Source: SAR202 cluster bacterium AG-426-M11
GTDB taxonomy: Bacteria > Chloroflexota > Dehalococcoidia > Lucifugimonadales > UBA826
Direction: 5' to 3'
Length of the DNA: 64,000 nucleotides
Assembly (NCBI GenBank): GCA_003213095.1
Contig: QCNV01000004.1
Location: 1 to 64,000 of the forward strand
How positions within the stretch are numbered: the first letter of the stretch is position 1; the number at the start of each line of letters is the position of its first letter. A program made the position numbers and the translations under genes. Below the pieces are notes generated by a model that saw only the letters and a program-made list of their open reading frames with translations, was not told where the DNA came from and ran no database searches. Shown here in pieces: positions 42,797 through 52,544 of the stretch.

Positions 42797-43334
42797 AATT
42801 AGCAAGAAATCTACCTTACTGATATCAATTATATTTTCTGCAATTGTATCTATAGATTTCAACACATCGATTTATGAAAACATATATTTATTTCTAAATT
42901 TATCAATAATTTTTTGGGGATTAATAGTACTAGGAATTTCAGATTATTCCTCTAATAAAATTTCAAACAAAATCATCTTAATGTTAATTTCTATTAGCCT
43001 GATATTTAGCGCTATTGATTTACAAAATAATTCATTTACATTAGACAACCAATCTCTTCTAATACATATAAGCGGCGGAATACTAGGATTTACTGTTTTT
43101 TTGGTGGTTTATCTTCTCCCAAAACAAATATTAGGAGGTGGAGATGTAAAACTGGCAGGGTTAATTGGAATAATTACAGGATTCCCAATGGTCACCATAG
43201 TCCTATTGTTAGGATTATTTAGTTGTGTGATTATAGAACGAATCAAAAACACATCTTCATCTATTCCTTTAGGATTCTACCTAGTAATAATCACTATAAT
43301 CTATTTAGGAATATTTAATATTTTCTTTCAATAA
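42774..43334 (+). CDS. A24-family prepilin peptidase
   Basis: GxGD protease motif 'QILGGGDVKLAGLIGIITG', first Asp in 'LGISDYSSNKISNK', multiple TM segments. Confidence 0.8.
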   Translation: MRLNNPFKISKKSTLLISIIFSAIVSIDFNTSIYENIYLFLNLSIIFWGLIVLGISDYSSNKISNKIILMLISISLIFSAIDLQNNSFTLDNQSLLIHISGGILGFTVFLVVYLLPKQILGGGDVKLAGLIGIITGFPMVTIVLLLGLFSCVIIERIKNTSSSIPLGFYLVIITIIYLGIFNIFFQ

Positions 43335-44427
43335 TTTCTTGTGTCAATTTATCGGAATTCCTAGTAATTGGAATATTCCCTACGACAGAAGTACCAGAAC
43401 CTAATTTAGAAACTACATCGACATTGCCTCCAACTCTTTCAGCTCGTAATTTCAAATTCAAAAGTCCGAAGTGTCCTGCTTGAGGAACATTTGAAATATT
43501 ATCTTCTTCAAATCCAATTCCATCATCTTGAATTTCAAAATCAATACTCTTTTCATTCCAAATAATAGATATAACCACCATTTCAGCTTTTGCATGTTTA
43601 AGTGAATTTAACAAAGCTTGACGAACAATATGAAAAATATCTTTTGATACGGGTCCAGGTAATTTATCTTGATCTAAATTTGACCTATAAATAATTTTAG
43701 TATCACCTTTTGTAGGATTTAAATCAATATTTTGAAGTAAAGCTACTATAGCACTATCTAATCCAGTCAAAGCTAAATCATCATGACCTTTTTCTTTTAC
43801 TAATTGTCTCAAATTTTGATCTGCATTTTTCACCATACTTACAATTTCATCAACTTGATCTAATAAAGCTGAATCAGAAGATAATGTGTATTTCATTAAA
43901 CCTAAATTCATCAGAATAGCACTAAGTTCACTCATAGTTTGATCATGTAAATCTGCAGCTAATTCTTTACGCATATCTTCTCGGCCTTGCTCAATCGCAT
44001 CAAACTGCTCTATTCTTCTGAGCCTGTAGGCTAAAATTTGAGCTATTCTCTTTAAAAAGTTCTGCGAAATTTCAGGGTGATCAACAGATAATTTATCAAA
44101 AGAGTCTCTTGAAATCCTAAATAGGGAGCATTCAGTTCTCGCAATCACTCTCGCAGTACGGGGGTTGGAGTCTAAAAATGCTATTTCACCAATAATAGAC
44201 CCCGGTTTAATCCAAGCAACTGTAATCCATAAATCATTGACCTTTATTTCAACTAATGCCTCGCCTTTAACAAGTAAATCTAAGTTAGTAGAAATCTCTC
44301 CATAATCAACGATAATTTGATCTGATGAAACTATAACTTCGTTTCCATAATCATTGAGAGATTCAATCAAATTTCCCATTTCATCAACTGAAAATATAGG
44401 CTCATCCAGTGAATTTTGCATTTCCAC
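43315..44427 (-). CDS. Cyclic-nucleotide-binding domain + HisKA_3-type sensor histidine kinase
   Basis: CNMP domain 'GEALVEIKVNDLWITVAWIKPGSIIGEIAFLDSNPRTARVIARTECSLFRI'; H-box 'MRKELAADLHDQTMSELSAIL'; HATPase 'FEIQDDGIGFEE...GHFGLLNLKLRAERVGGNVDV'. Confidence 0.9.
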   Translation of the reverse strand: MEMQNSLDEPIFSVDEMGNLIESLNDYGNEVIVSSDQIIVDYGEISTNLDLLVKGEALVEIKVNDLWITVAWIKPGSIIGEIAFLDSNPRTARVIARTECSLFRISRDSFDKLSVDHPEISQNFLKRIAQILAYRLRRIEQFDAIEQGREDMRKELAADLHDQTMSELSAILMNLGLMKYTLSSDSALLDQVDEIVSMVKNADQNLRQLVKEKGHDDLALTGLDSAIVALLQNIDLNPTKGDTKIIYRSNLDQDKLPGPVSKDIFHIVRQALLNSLKHAKAEMVVISIIWNEKSIDFEIQDDGIGFEEDNISNVPQAGHFGLLNLKLRAERVGGNVDVVSKLGSGTSVVGNIPITRNSDKLTQEIIERKY

Positions 44428-44437
44428 TCATTTTCAC

Positions 44438-45106
44438 CTATTGGGCTGAGGATTGATTATATAAATTGACGCAATGATCCAAAAATGCGACACCAACGCT
44501 AGGCTGCAAATTTTCAGAAATTTGGATACCCAATGATTCTGCAATTACCTGCAATTCTTTTTCCAATTGATTTAAAGTTATGTCTAATTCATTAGAAATT
44601 TCATTTAAATCCATACCATTACAATTTAAAGCTATGATTTCCAATTGTTGATCAGTGAAATTACTATTCGATGAATCTGAATGCCGATTATAATATCCAA
44701 TTAATTTTTCAACTAAAACTTTATCTAAAACAAAATATCTTTGCTGAACCAAATTCACAGTCCTAATCAACTCTCCAATATCATCTAGTGAGCTTTTTAA
44801 AACATACGCTTTTGCAATAGGATCATCGCCAATCAAATCTTGAATATATGTCCAATCATCATAAGCAGAGACTATTACTATTCCAATTTCTGGAGATTGG
44901 CTTCTTATCAATTTACTTGCAGAAATCCCATCTAGTTTAGGCATTCGGACATCTAAAACAGCAACATCTATTTTATGTTCAGAAATTGCTTCCACAGCTT
45001 GTAACCCATCTTCTACAACTGAAGATACATCAAAATTGATAGATAGAACTCTTTTATATAAAGATCTTATGGGTTCCGAATCATCGGCTATTAAAATTTT
45101 TGACAT
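44438..45106 (-). CDS. Response regulator with degenerate LuxR-like C-terminus
   Basis: 'KILIADDSEPIRSLYKRVL', 'DVAVLDVRMPKLDGI', 'FTDQQLEIIALNCNGMDLNEISNELDI'. Confidence 0.85.
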   Translation of the reverse strand: MSKILIADDSEPIRSLYKRVLSINFDVSSVVEDGLQAVEAISEHKIDVAVLDVRMPKLDGISASKLIRSQSPEIGIVIVSAYDDWTYIQDLIGDDPIAKAYVLKSSLDDIGELIRTVNLVQQRYFVLDKVLVEKLIGYYNRHSDSSNSNFTDQQLEIIALNCNGMDLNEISNELDITLNQLEKELQVIAESLGIQISENLQPSVGVAFLDHCVNLYNQSSAQ

Positions 45107-45111
45107 AAACC

Positions 45112-45720
45112 TTACTTTTTAGAAAGTAATTCATATACTTCTAATAATTCTTGTTTGAGCTGTTCGATAGTGACTGTACCATGTTTATCTAATAGCTGTC
45201 CCACTTGAGGACGTACTTCAATTTTATCGGCAAACAGATCATCCATCTCACTTGAATCCTCATCAATAATTTCTGATACTTGAATTTCTTCAAATTCTTC
45301 ATCAGAGTCTTCTTCTGAATCTGATTCTTCATCAGATGAGACTGATACTGTTTTAAGATTTTTAGGTTTTTCAAAATTTGGAGTAACTGATGTCGCAGTA
45401 GATTCGGGACTAAGATCTTCAGCATCGATAATATTAATATCAGAATCTGAGTCTATACCTGCAGATTCAGATTGATCAGCTTCATCAACTTTCAATACAG
45501 GTTCGAATACATCTTCATAAATTTCAGGATCTAATTCACTCAAATCCCAAAGAGCTTCGGTATTGTTTGATGGATCTGTATCGTCAAACTTTTCTTCAAT
45601 TATTTCAGAATCCAATCCATCTAAATCTGGTGTATCTTCTTTTTTGCCTCCAGTAATACCACTATCTATCTTCTTCATTACGTCGCCAAATTTATCGTAA
45701 ATAGTTCTTCTTACATCCAT
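45112..45720 (-). CDS. Acidic low-complexity protein of the archaellum-like locus
   Basis: Asp/Glu/Ser-rich with conserved-looking C-terminus 'VGQLLDKHGTVTIEQLKQELLEVYELLSKK'; position in operon. Confidence 0.6.
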   Translation of the reverse strand: MDVRRTIYDKFGDVMKKIDSGITGGKKEDTPDLDGLDSEIIEEKFDDTDPSNNTEALWDLSELDPEIYEDVFEPVLKVDEADQSESAGIDSDSDINIIDAEDLSPESTATSVTPNFEKPKNLKTVSVSSDEESDSEEDSDEEFEEIQVSEIIDEDSSEMDDLFADKIEVRPQVGQLLDKHGTVTIEQLKQELLEVYELLSKK

Positions 45721-45735
45721 TTATTTTTTCTCCTA

Positions 45736-47307
45736 CTAAACTGACAACAATGCTTTTGTGATTGGAGGAACAATTAATAATACTATTCCAGAACAAAGGG
45801 AAGTGGAAGATAAATACGAAATTATTCTTAAATTATTTCCACCTTCTGAAAATTTTGGTGCCAACGAATTCGCTATGGTAAGTATAGCGACTGCAAAAAT
45901 AATTGTATATTGTAACGAACCCATATTAGTCATCTGAAATACATCTAACCCTGATGACAGATCTTGTGTCTGAGGTATATTTAAACCCGGAGGAGCAGTT
46001 AAACCAGTTGGAGCCTCAAATTCTGCAGTCACCATAGTACTTTCACCCGAGACAACTTCATTTAATTTAGAATTGAAATTGATAATAATTTCTAAAACAA
46101 AAACTAATATAAATGCCATTACCAAATTCATAGTAAGAGTAAGAAATGAAAAAGTAGATGATGTTAATTTCCGTTTAGCTCTTAGTTCTGTAATATTTTG
46201 AGCATAATCAGAGCAAATTTCTCCAATTTGAGCTGGATCACAACCTACTTCTACTCCATCAACAAACATACCTGTTGTTCTTGCAGCTAGTTCACTGCCA
46301 GTTTCTCGATTAAAAGTTTCCCATGATTCAGTAGAAGGTAAACCCGATTCTAATCTAGTTCTCAATCTTTCTAGAGGTAATCTCAAATGTTGATATGAAG
46401 CTGAATCTATTCTTCTCAAAGACTCAGTTAAAGTAACTCCTGCAGAACCTGCAATACTTCCAATTGCTCTTAAAAACATTGGTAATTCTTCATCGATTTT
46501 ATTGACTCGACTAGCATCTCGAGAAGCTAAATATCCTGAAGGAAGTAAAGCAATCCCTAACAATATAAAAACTGCAGATGAGGATCTAACAGGGCTAATA
46601 TCGTTAGAAGTAAGTACAAAAAATAACAACATGCCTACTGCAAAAGCTGCAGGACCTAAAATCAATGCTAAAAATCTAGAAATTTTTCTATCTCTTGTAG
46701 CTCCAGAAACTGGGTCATAAGTAAATCTTTCATAAGGTGCTACTTTATAAATAAGATATACTCCGACTGAAGTAACTCCAGTCAATGTAAATAACATCAA
46801 ATATATAAAAGATTCACTGGTAGAACCCAATAAACTTGAAACCTGAGAAACAACCATAATCAGAGTAACAGCTACTAACACAGCAGCATATGCATCTGTC
46901 CATTTCCTTAAATTTTCAACATTTCTTTCATAATCATTCCTATAATGTTCACCTTCTGATCTGGTTTCAGATAACACAAAATCAGACTCAGAACTGCCAG
47001 AGGAAATGGATGCCGAAAATCTCAGCAACAAACTTTTAATTCTTGGAGCTTTTGCTTTTTGTGCTACAGCTTGGAATGCTCGCGTATACTCAACACCCAT
47101 AGACCTAGCCATTAAATTGATATATTCAAAGAAAACTGCTGTAACAAATTTTTGCCTTCCACAATATTCCAATAATCTATCTCTACCTACACCACCTCTT
47201 GCTAATATAGACATGTAAGTTAATTGTGAAAAAAGATCAAATCCAATTACTTGGTTATCAGAAGAGACCTTCTCTATTTGCCTGGGCGAGGATGTTGTGG
47301 AGTTCAT
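45736..47307 (-). CDS. arlJ: ArlJ/FlaJ-like (T2SS-F/TadC superfamily) platform membrane protein
   Basis: Two T2SSF-like regions: 'LAARTTGMFVDGVEVGCDPAQIGEICSDYAQNITELRAKRKLTSSTFSFLTLTMNLVMAFILVF'; directly downstream of ArlI/ArlH homologues. Confidence 0.82.
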   Translation of the reverse strand: MNSTTSSPRQIEKVSSDNQVIGFDLFSQLTYMSILARGGVGRDRLLEYCGRQKFVTAVFFEYINLMARSMGVEYTRAFQAVAQKAKAPRIKSLLLRFSASISSGSSESDFVLSETRSEGEHYRNDYERNVENLRKWTDAYAAVLVAVTLIMVVSQVSSLLGSTSESFIYLMLFTLTGVTSVGVYLIYKVAPYERFTYDPVSGATRDRKISRFLALILGPAAFAVGMLLFFVLTSNDISPVRSSSAVFILLGIALLPSGYLASRDASRVNKIDEELPMFLRAIGSIAGSAGVTLTESLRRIDSASYQHLRLPLERLRTRLESGLPSTESWETFNRETGSELAARTTGMFVDGVEVGCDPAQIGEICSDYAQNITELRAKRKLTSSTFSFLTLTMNLVMAFILVFVLEIIINFNSKLNEVVSGESTMVTAEFEAPTGLTAPPGLNIPQTQDLSSGLDVFQMTNMGSLQYTIIFAVAILTIANSLAPKFSEGGNNLRIISYLSSTSLCSGIVLLIVPPITKALLSV

Positions 47308-49045
47308 AAAAGTTTGTATTATCCCGTTCTGCTAATCTTCTTAAAATCTCTGCTCTACGATCTAATTCCTCATAAATTTTTCTATATTCCAAAGGTGGAA
47401 GACCTCTTCTAGAAGCCACTACCTGTTCTAATAAATAAGTATTCATATAACCAGGGAATTCATGTTCATCAGTAGCTGGATTCCATTTAAATACTTCAAT
47501 AAATCCAAAAGAATTAGATTCTGGATCATATTCTACTATTTCATTAATACTTAAACATCTTCTTGCAGGAGTCCCGTCAGGTAACCTTACAGCACTCATA
47601 ATGATTACCATATTGAGGTTATCAACGTAAGTTTTTGGAACATTAATTGGATTACCAGTTAATCTTTGAATCAATTTTTCCACAGATGAAGCGTGGAATG
47701 TAGCCATACAGGCATGACCTGTTTGCATAGCCTGAAAAGCAATAGCGCCCTCTGCGCCTCGAATTTCTCCAATAACTATTTCTTCAGGTCTTTGTCTCAA
47801 AGCAGCCACAAGTAAATCAAACATTGTAACTGAACCACTATTATCCCCACCTCCACGTACAACTTCTCTAATCCAATTTTGGTGAGGAACTTGCAATTCA
47901 GGAGTATCTTCAATACTTACTATTTTTGCATTAGGAGGAATAAACGTACTAATAGCATTTAAGATAGTAGTTTTGCCTGATGCTGTCTCTCCCGAAACGA
48001 AAGTGTTCATTCCTTCTGATAGCATTAATGAAATATAAGCTGCCATCTCAAATGTCATAGACTTAAAATTAATTAAATCTAATATGCTAAATGGAGTTGC
48101 ACTGAATTTCCTGATAGTGTAATTACTACCCCTCTTAGAAACATCCCCACCATAAACAATATTTATTCTAGAACCATCAGGAAGAGTTGCGTCAACAATT
48201 GGATCTCGTAGTGTTACAGGTCTTCCTATTTTTTCAGATAATTGAATGACATATTGATCCAATTTTTCAGTGTCAGTAAATTCCACACTAGCTTTTAATC
48301 CACCAAAAGTTTTGTGTTCAATGTACAAAGGACCAACACCACTACAACTAATATCTTCTATATAAGGATCTTCAACCAAAGGATCCATGATACCCATCCC
48401 AACTTTTTCTCTCTTCATCAAGTAGCGTAGACCTTGAAATTGATCATCAGAAATATCTAATACATTTTGAATTTTTTTTGAATTATTCTTTGATCTACCA
48501 CAAATTTCATCTACTGCAGTCATAATCACATCTAATCGAGCATCTTTATCAGGTGCTTCACGTAATTCATCGATATAATCCATTAATTGAACATCAACTT
48601 CTTTAACTATATCCTCAACTCCAGGAACCAATGAAGGCTCTACAGCCAAGTAGTAATCTCTAGTATCATCTGGGTCATGAATCACATGAATAAATACTCC
48701 TCCACCTACTGGATAAAGTAAATTTCTTTTATCTTGTGAATCAGCTGATTTATTAACAAAACTTTTAAACTCTGGAATACCAATTTCATCAATTGGTAAT
48801 TCGGAAACATATGCTCCTAAATGCCTATATTGTTCAGCCTGCTCTTTAAATTCTTTAGGTAATTTTTGAATAATTTTTTCGTCCAATTCAAAATTAGGTG
48901 AAATCCCATTTGAAACGTTGTCTAAATAACCTCTAATACCTTCACGAGCAACCTGATTGGAGCCTGAAAAAGGCAAAGTGCCATTTTTAGATTTTTGTGA
49001 ACCCATTTGAACAACAACTTTAAAGCTGTCTAACCCAAATTTCAT
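47258..49045 (-). CDS. arlI: ArlI/FlaI-like secretion/assembly ATPase (ORF call to 49153 is over-extended; ATG at 49045 follows the arlH stop)
   Basis: 'PLVEDPYIEDISCSGVGPLYIEHKTFGGLKASVEFTD', 'FVSGETASGKTTILNAISTFIPPNAKIVSIEDTPELQVPHQNW', 'RPEEIVIGEIRGAEGAIAFQAMQTGHACMATFHA'. Confidence 0.92.
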   Translation of the reverse strand: MKFGLDSFKVVVQMGSQKSKNGTLPFSGSNQVAREGIRGYLDNVSNGISPNFELDEKIIQKLPKEFKEQAEQYRHLGAYVSELPIDEIGIPEFKSFVNKSADSQDKRNLLYPVGGGVFIHVIHDPDDTRDYYLAVEPSLVPGVEDIVKEVDVQLMDYIDELREAPDKDARLDVIMTAVDEICGRSKNNSKKIQNVLDISDDQFQGLRYLMKREKVGMGIMDPLVEDPYIEDISCSGVGPLYIEHKTFGGLKASVEFTDTEKLDQYVIQLSEKIGRPVTLRDPIVDATLPDGSRINIVYGGDVSKRGSNYTIRKFSATPFSILDLINFKSMTFEMAAYISLMLSEGMNTFVSGETASGKTTILNAISTFIPPNAKIVSIEDTPELQVPHQNWIREVVRGGGDNSGSVTMFDLLVAALRQRPEEIVIGEIRGAEGAIAFQAMQTGHACMATFHASSVEKLIQRLTGNPINVPKTYVDNLNMVIIMSAVRLPDGTPARRCLSINEIVEYDPESNSFGFIEVFKWNPATDEHEFPGYMNTYLLEQVVASRRGLPPLEYRKIYEELDRRAEILRRLAERDNTNFYELHNILAQANREGLF

Positions 49046-49046
49046 A

Positions 49047-49751
49047 TTAAGCCTTAGCCCTAGAAACCGGAACAATTCGTATTCCCATAGCGGGTTCAAC
49101 TTCAAATCCCATAATATTTCCAGTTTTATTATCTGCGCCTCGAATCTTAGCAACTTCCATAGTCTTTATAAGATTTGTCCCAGAAGAAGTCACTTGTAAT
49201 CTCAAATAAGCATCACATATAGATCTAACTCTTAAAAGAAAATCTTCATCAAAAGCATTTTCATGAACTGTGCAAGCAATAACCTGACCTTTTTCACAAA
49301 CATCTTTTAAACCATTAAAAAAATCTTGAATTTTTTCACCCCCTGCCCTAGACACAAATGTAGTCAAAGAATCAATCACGATCATTTTTGAAGAATGCTG
49401 TTGTTGTATATGATTAGATAATTGATCGAAAAATAAATCGGGATCCTCGTTTTCAGCAGAAGAAGTAATAGGAAAAACTTGCAAGTCATTCATGAGAAAA
49501 TAATCAGTAACTTCTTGCCCCAAACTTTCCATCTGTCTTAAAAATGCATGAATATTTTGTTCAGTAGTATAAATTGTTGCTGATTTACCATCTCTTAAAG
49601 TACCCCAAATTAATTGCTGAGCAAAGGTACTTTTCCCTGATGCATCTTGACCTTCAATTAACATAACAGTTTTAAGTGGAATCCCTCCACCCAAACGCCT
49701 GTCAATTTCTACACTACCAGTACTGATTACTTCTGAAGATTGAGTTGTCAT
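49047..49751 (-). CDS. arlH: ArlH/FlaH-like KaiC/RecA-fold ATPase
   Basis: 'EIDRRLGGGIPLKTVMLIEGQDASGKSTFAQQLIWGTLRDGKSATIYTTEQN', 'MIVIDSLTTFV'. Confidence 0.9.
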   Translation of the reverse strand: MTTQSSEVISTGSVEIDRRLGGGIPLKTVMLIEGQDASGKSTFAQQLIWGTLRDGKSATIYTTEQNIHAFLRQMESLGQEVTDYFLMNDLQVFPITSSAENEDPDLFFDQLSNHIQQQHSSKMIVIDSLTTFVSRAGGEKIQDFFNGLKDVCEKGQVIACTVHENAFDEDFLLRVRSICDAYLRLQVTSSGTNLIKTMEVAKIRGADNKTGNIMGFEVEPAMGIRIVPVSRAKA

Positions 49752-49777
49752 TTTATGATCCTGATAACTTTATTTAG

Positions 49778-50752
49778 TTAATTGTTACACAAAGAGTCAA
49801 AATTTTCTGTAGTTTTCAACCCATTTGGCCAAATCACGATCAATGTGCCGGGTTCTTTATTGTAATTATTTAACTTTGTTGAAATCTGAATAGTTTCATT
49901 ATTATTCAAAATACTAGGTTCATATTGATCATTAGATTGCAGTATTCCATTTTCAGTAATAGTTGCAGGAAGCACAAAAGACCATTCATCATTCCCGGGG
50001 GTTGCATTCAATGATTTATTCAATTTCAAGAAAGTTTCTGGTTGATTTGCAGGACGTAATTGAATAAAAATATCGATTTTTTCAGAAAAATACATCGAAC
50101 CTACCGGAAAAGAAGTTTGGCCAACATTTTTTAAACGAAATTTATCAACACATTGAAAATCAGATAAATTCACAGCTACACCATGAGTGATATCTACAGA
50201 ATATTTTCCATGATAATCACCGTTTGATCCAAACGACCAAACTTTCAAATGGTGTTTGTTTGTATCTGTTGAATTCGTTAAAGAGGTAACGTCTAATGAT
50301 CCAAATCTACTAAGTGAATCAATATATTTAGACCCGAAATTGGTAGCAGTAACATTTTCTCCAACACCGTAATAATCCAAAGATAACCTATTTGCTGTAC
50401 TACGCCCCATTTCAGTCAAAAAATCCCTAACATAATTAATTTGGAAATTTAATCCTGCGGGAGCATCAAACCAATAACATTGATATGGATCAGTCCCAGT
50501 AACCTCCCCTTGTCTTGGTATACCAGTAAAAAGTGGTTTACAACCTAAAGCGTCAACTTCATTATAACTAGCTAATGTAGATACTTCTGAGGTTAATTCA
50601 AATGCTGAGTCTAATTTTTCTGCTCTATACTCAGCAGCAGTACGATTCGCTTCAGCTAATAAATTCATTCCAATCTGATTAGATCTAAACATAACTATAA
50701 CTGAAGTTAGTAGAACAGAAATGATTAATAATGCAGAAATGCTTGAACCCAT
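49778..50752 (-). CDS. ArlF/ArlG-like single-TM stator/pilin-like protein (long form)
   Basis: N-terminal TM 'SSISALLIISVLLTSVIVMF' plus beta-rich C-terminal part; position between arlH and the second ArlF/G-like gene. Confidence 0.55.
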   Translation of the reverse strand: MGSSISALLIISVLLTSVIVMFRSNQIGMNLLAEANRTAAEYRAEKLDSAFELTSEVSTLASYNEVDALGCKPLFTGIPRQGEVTGTDPYQCYWFDAPAGLNFQINYVRDFLTEMGRSTANRLSLDYYGVGENVTATNFGSKYIDSLSRFGSLDVTSLTNSTDTNKHHLKVWSFGSNGDYHGKYSVDITHGVAVNLSDFQCVDKFRLKNVGQTSFPVGSMYFSEKIDIFIQLRPANQPETFLKLNKSLNATPGNDEWSFVLPATITENGILQSNDQYEPSILNNNETIQISTKLNNYNKEPGTLIVIWPNGLKTTENFDSLCNN

Positions 50753-50767
50753 TTAGGTCACCAAGAT

Positions 50768-51256
50768 CTATTGATCAAACTTAAATTGATAATTTGATTG
50801 AATTCCGTTAGATGTCGCAAAACGTAAAAAATAAATTTTAGGTTTAATCAATGCGCTAGCATTATTAAGTTTAATTGAAATTTCAACAGTCTCACCTTGA
50901 GTCCATGGACCTGTTTTAGTTGTACTCCAGTTATTGTCTGCAAGATTCCCAGTAGAATCATAGGATAAAACATAAAATTGAGTCTGATCATTAGATCCAA
51001 TAAAAATATCGGATAAACTCAATTGAGTAATATTTGCTCCACCTATGTTTTTAACCCAAGCATTTACCGTTGTAGAATTCGTTGAGTGAACAGTTACAAT
51101 TTCTACATCTGTAGAAATTCTTACTGATAAATCTTTTTGAGATTCAACAATTGATCTACTACTACTCCCAACAATAGGTGTAAGCGTAGTAGTAACTAAT
51201 GCAGCAGCAGTAACTCCAGCAATAACCAATAAGGCAGTAACAATCACTTTATCCAT
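50768..51256 (-). CDS. ArlF/ArlG-like single-TM protein
   Basis: 'MDKVIVTALLVIAGVTAAALVTTTLTPIVG...' then 'VNAWVKNIGGANITQLSLSDIFIG', the beta-sandwich pattern of archaeal FlaF/FlaG. Confidence 0.72.
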   Translation of the reverse strand: MDKVIVTALLVIAGVTAAALVTTTLTPIVGSSSRSIVESQKDLSVRISTDVEIVTVHSTNSTTVNAWVKNIGGANITQLSLSDIFIGSNDQTQFYVLSYDSTGNLADNNWSTTKTGPWTQGETVEISIKLNNASALIKPKIYFLRFATSNGIQSNYQFKFDQ

Positions 51257-51271
51257 GATTTACTCCTGATA

Positions 51272-51799
51272 TTAAGCAGAGTCTATAGAAATACAAACTA
51301 ACTTATGTAGTTCTGATACCACCTCAGAATAAGCAGATGGAGACATAGGGTCGTCTGAAGAATACATCTCATCTAACATAGACATATTCTTCAAAATAAA
51401 TTTTGCCATTAATGGACTAATCATTCCTGAATTCTCATAGGCTTCTAAAATAGGAAATAATCTAGCAGCAGTCAGTCCTTTTTCTTTAGAGTTTCCCATC
51501 CATCCCAATAAGTCATTTAATGTGCCTTTATTGTTCTGATCAGCAGACATATCTAACCCCGAATCATTACCAAAGTATGGTTGAGGCTTTCCTGCTGGGG
51601 CAGGCATTGGAGAAGAATTAGATACAGGTGAGGCGGCAGCTGCTGCCTGAACGATTTGAGGTGCAGAAATCACATCAGATTTCCTTAACCAAATATCTCT
51701 CATATCTATCAAAATCTGTCTAATTTCAGATTTTAATAAATTAACTTCACCCTCTAGAGCTTCTACTCTTTGTTGTAATTGTGAATTCGAGGTAGTCAT
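51272..51799 (-). CDS. ArlD/E-like cytoplasmic protein with N-terminal coiled coil
   Basis: 'QLQQRVEALEGEVNLLKSEIRQILIDMRDIWLRKSD' and 'LNDLLGWMGNSKEKGLTAARLFPILEAYENSGMISPLMAKFILK'. Confidence 0.6.
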   Translation of the reverse strand: MTTSNSQLQQRVEALEGEVNLLKSEIRQILIDMRDIWLRKSDVISAPQIVQAAAAASPVSNSSPMPAPAGKPQPYFGNDSGLDMSADQNNKGTLNDLLGWMGNSKEKGLTAARLFPILEAYENSGMISPLMAKFILKNMSMLDEMYSSDDPMSPSAYSEVVSELHKLVCISIDSA

Positions 51800-51809
51800 T
51801 TATCACCTA

Positions 51810-52457
51810 TTATTCTAAGTTCATCACGCGCATTAACTCTGGAGGTGTCTTTCTAGACAAAATTAACGATCCACCTTGCTGTGGAATAATTTCAAGTCTA
51901 AAAATCATATTAGGACCTAATAAAGTTGCACCACCAGCTTGAGTATCATTCAATACCACTCTAATTTCAGCGACATCACCTTGTTGTAACAATTCTGGAG
52001 TATTGGCAGTAGTTTCCACAACTTTAGTAACAGTTACAGTGCTCAAAATACCGTCAGCTGCAGCTCTTCCATTTATCTCAGCATTAGAAGAATCTCTCTG
52101 ATTATCATCGGAATAAATCAAAGCAATTTTATCTCTAGCAATAGATGTACCTGTAGATCCACTAGCTGTAGTAATCTGAAAAGTTAATGCTTCTACACGA
52201 GTACAAGCACCTTGAGCATTCTGCGCACATTCAGCAATCAGCCCGCCTTTAGGTGCAAAAGTAGAGCTAGCTTCAGCTATTCCAGCTTGTGCAGTAGTTT
52301 TTGCTTTCTCTGTACTAAACAAACCAGTTGTCATAACTGTAAAAGCGAATACAGCAGCAACAACGATAAATGCGATCAAAATAATCGCAGTTTCAAGACC
52401 AGTAATTCCTCTTTGATCTTTCCAAAGTCCATTCATTCTGTCAAACATATTTTTCAT
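51810..52457 (-). CDS. arlB: Archaellin-like (FlaB/ArlB-type) filament subunit with type III signal peptide
   Basis: 'WKDQRG|ITGLETAIILIAFIVVAAVFAFTVMTTGLFSTEKAKTT' is the archaellin N-terminal pattern including the RG cleavage context. Confidence 0.9.
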   Translation of the reverse strand: MKNMFDRMNGLWKDQRGITGLETAIILIAFIVVAAVFAFTVMTTGLFSTEKAKTTAQAGIAEASSTFAPKGGLIAECAQNAQGACTRVEALTFQITTASGSTGTSIARDKIALIYSDDNQRDSSNAEINGRAAADGILSTVTVTKVVETTANTPELLQQGDVAEIRVVLNDTQAGGATLLGPNMIFRLEIIPQQGGSLILSRKTPPELMRVMNLE

Positions 52458-52544
52458 GTCTAATTATTCCTTATAAATAACTAAATCAATTTTTCAATCT
52501 ACATTCTAACAGTACTACAAAGAAGATTGTAAGTATTGTTAAAT

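Noticed and set aside
45189-45425. Lys/Leu/Gln-rich 78-aa ORF
   Set aside because: Alternate-frame reading of the acidic Asp/Glu/Ser-rich gene on the same strand.
47258-49153. arlI starting at 49153
   Set aside because: The first 36 residues overlap arlH and look non-native; ATG at 49045, directly after the arlH stop, is more plausible.
45736-49751. Tad/type IV pilus interpretation of the secretion-type ATPase and platform genes
   Set aside because: A KaiC-like ArlH between the platform/ATPase genes and ArlF/G-like genes, plus the ETA-type archaellin N-terminus, fit archaellum better than Tad or T4P.
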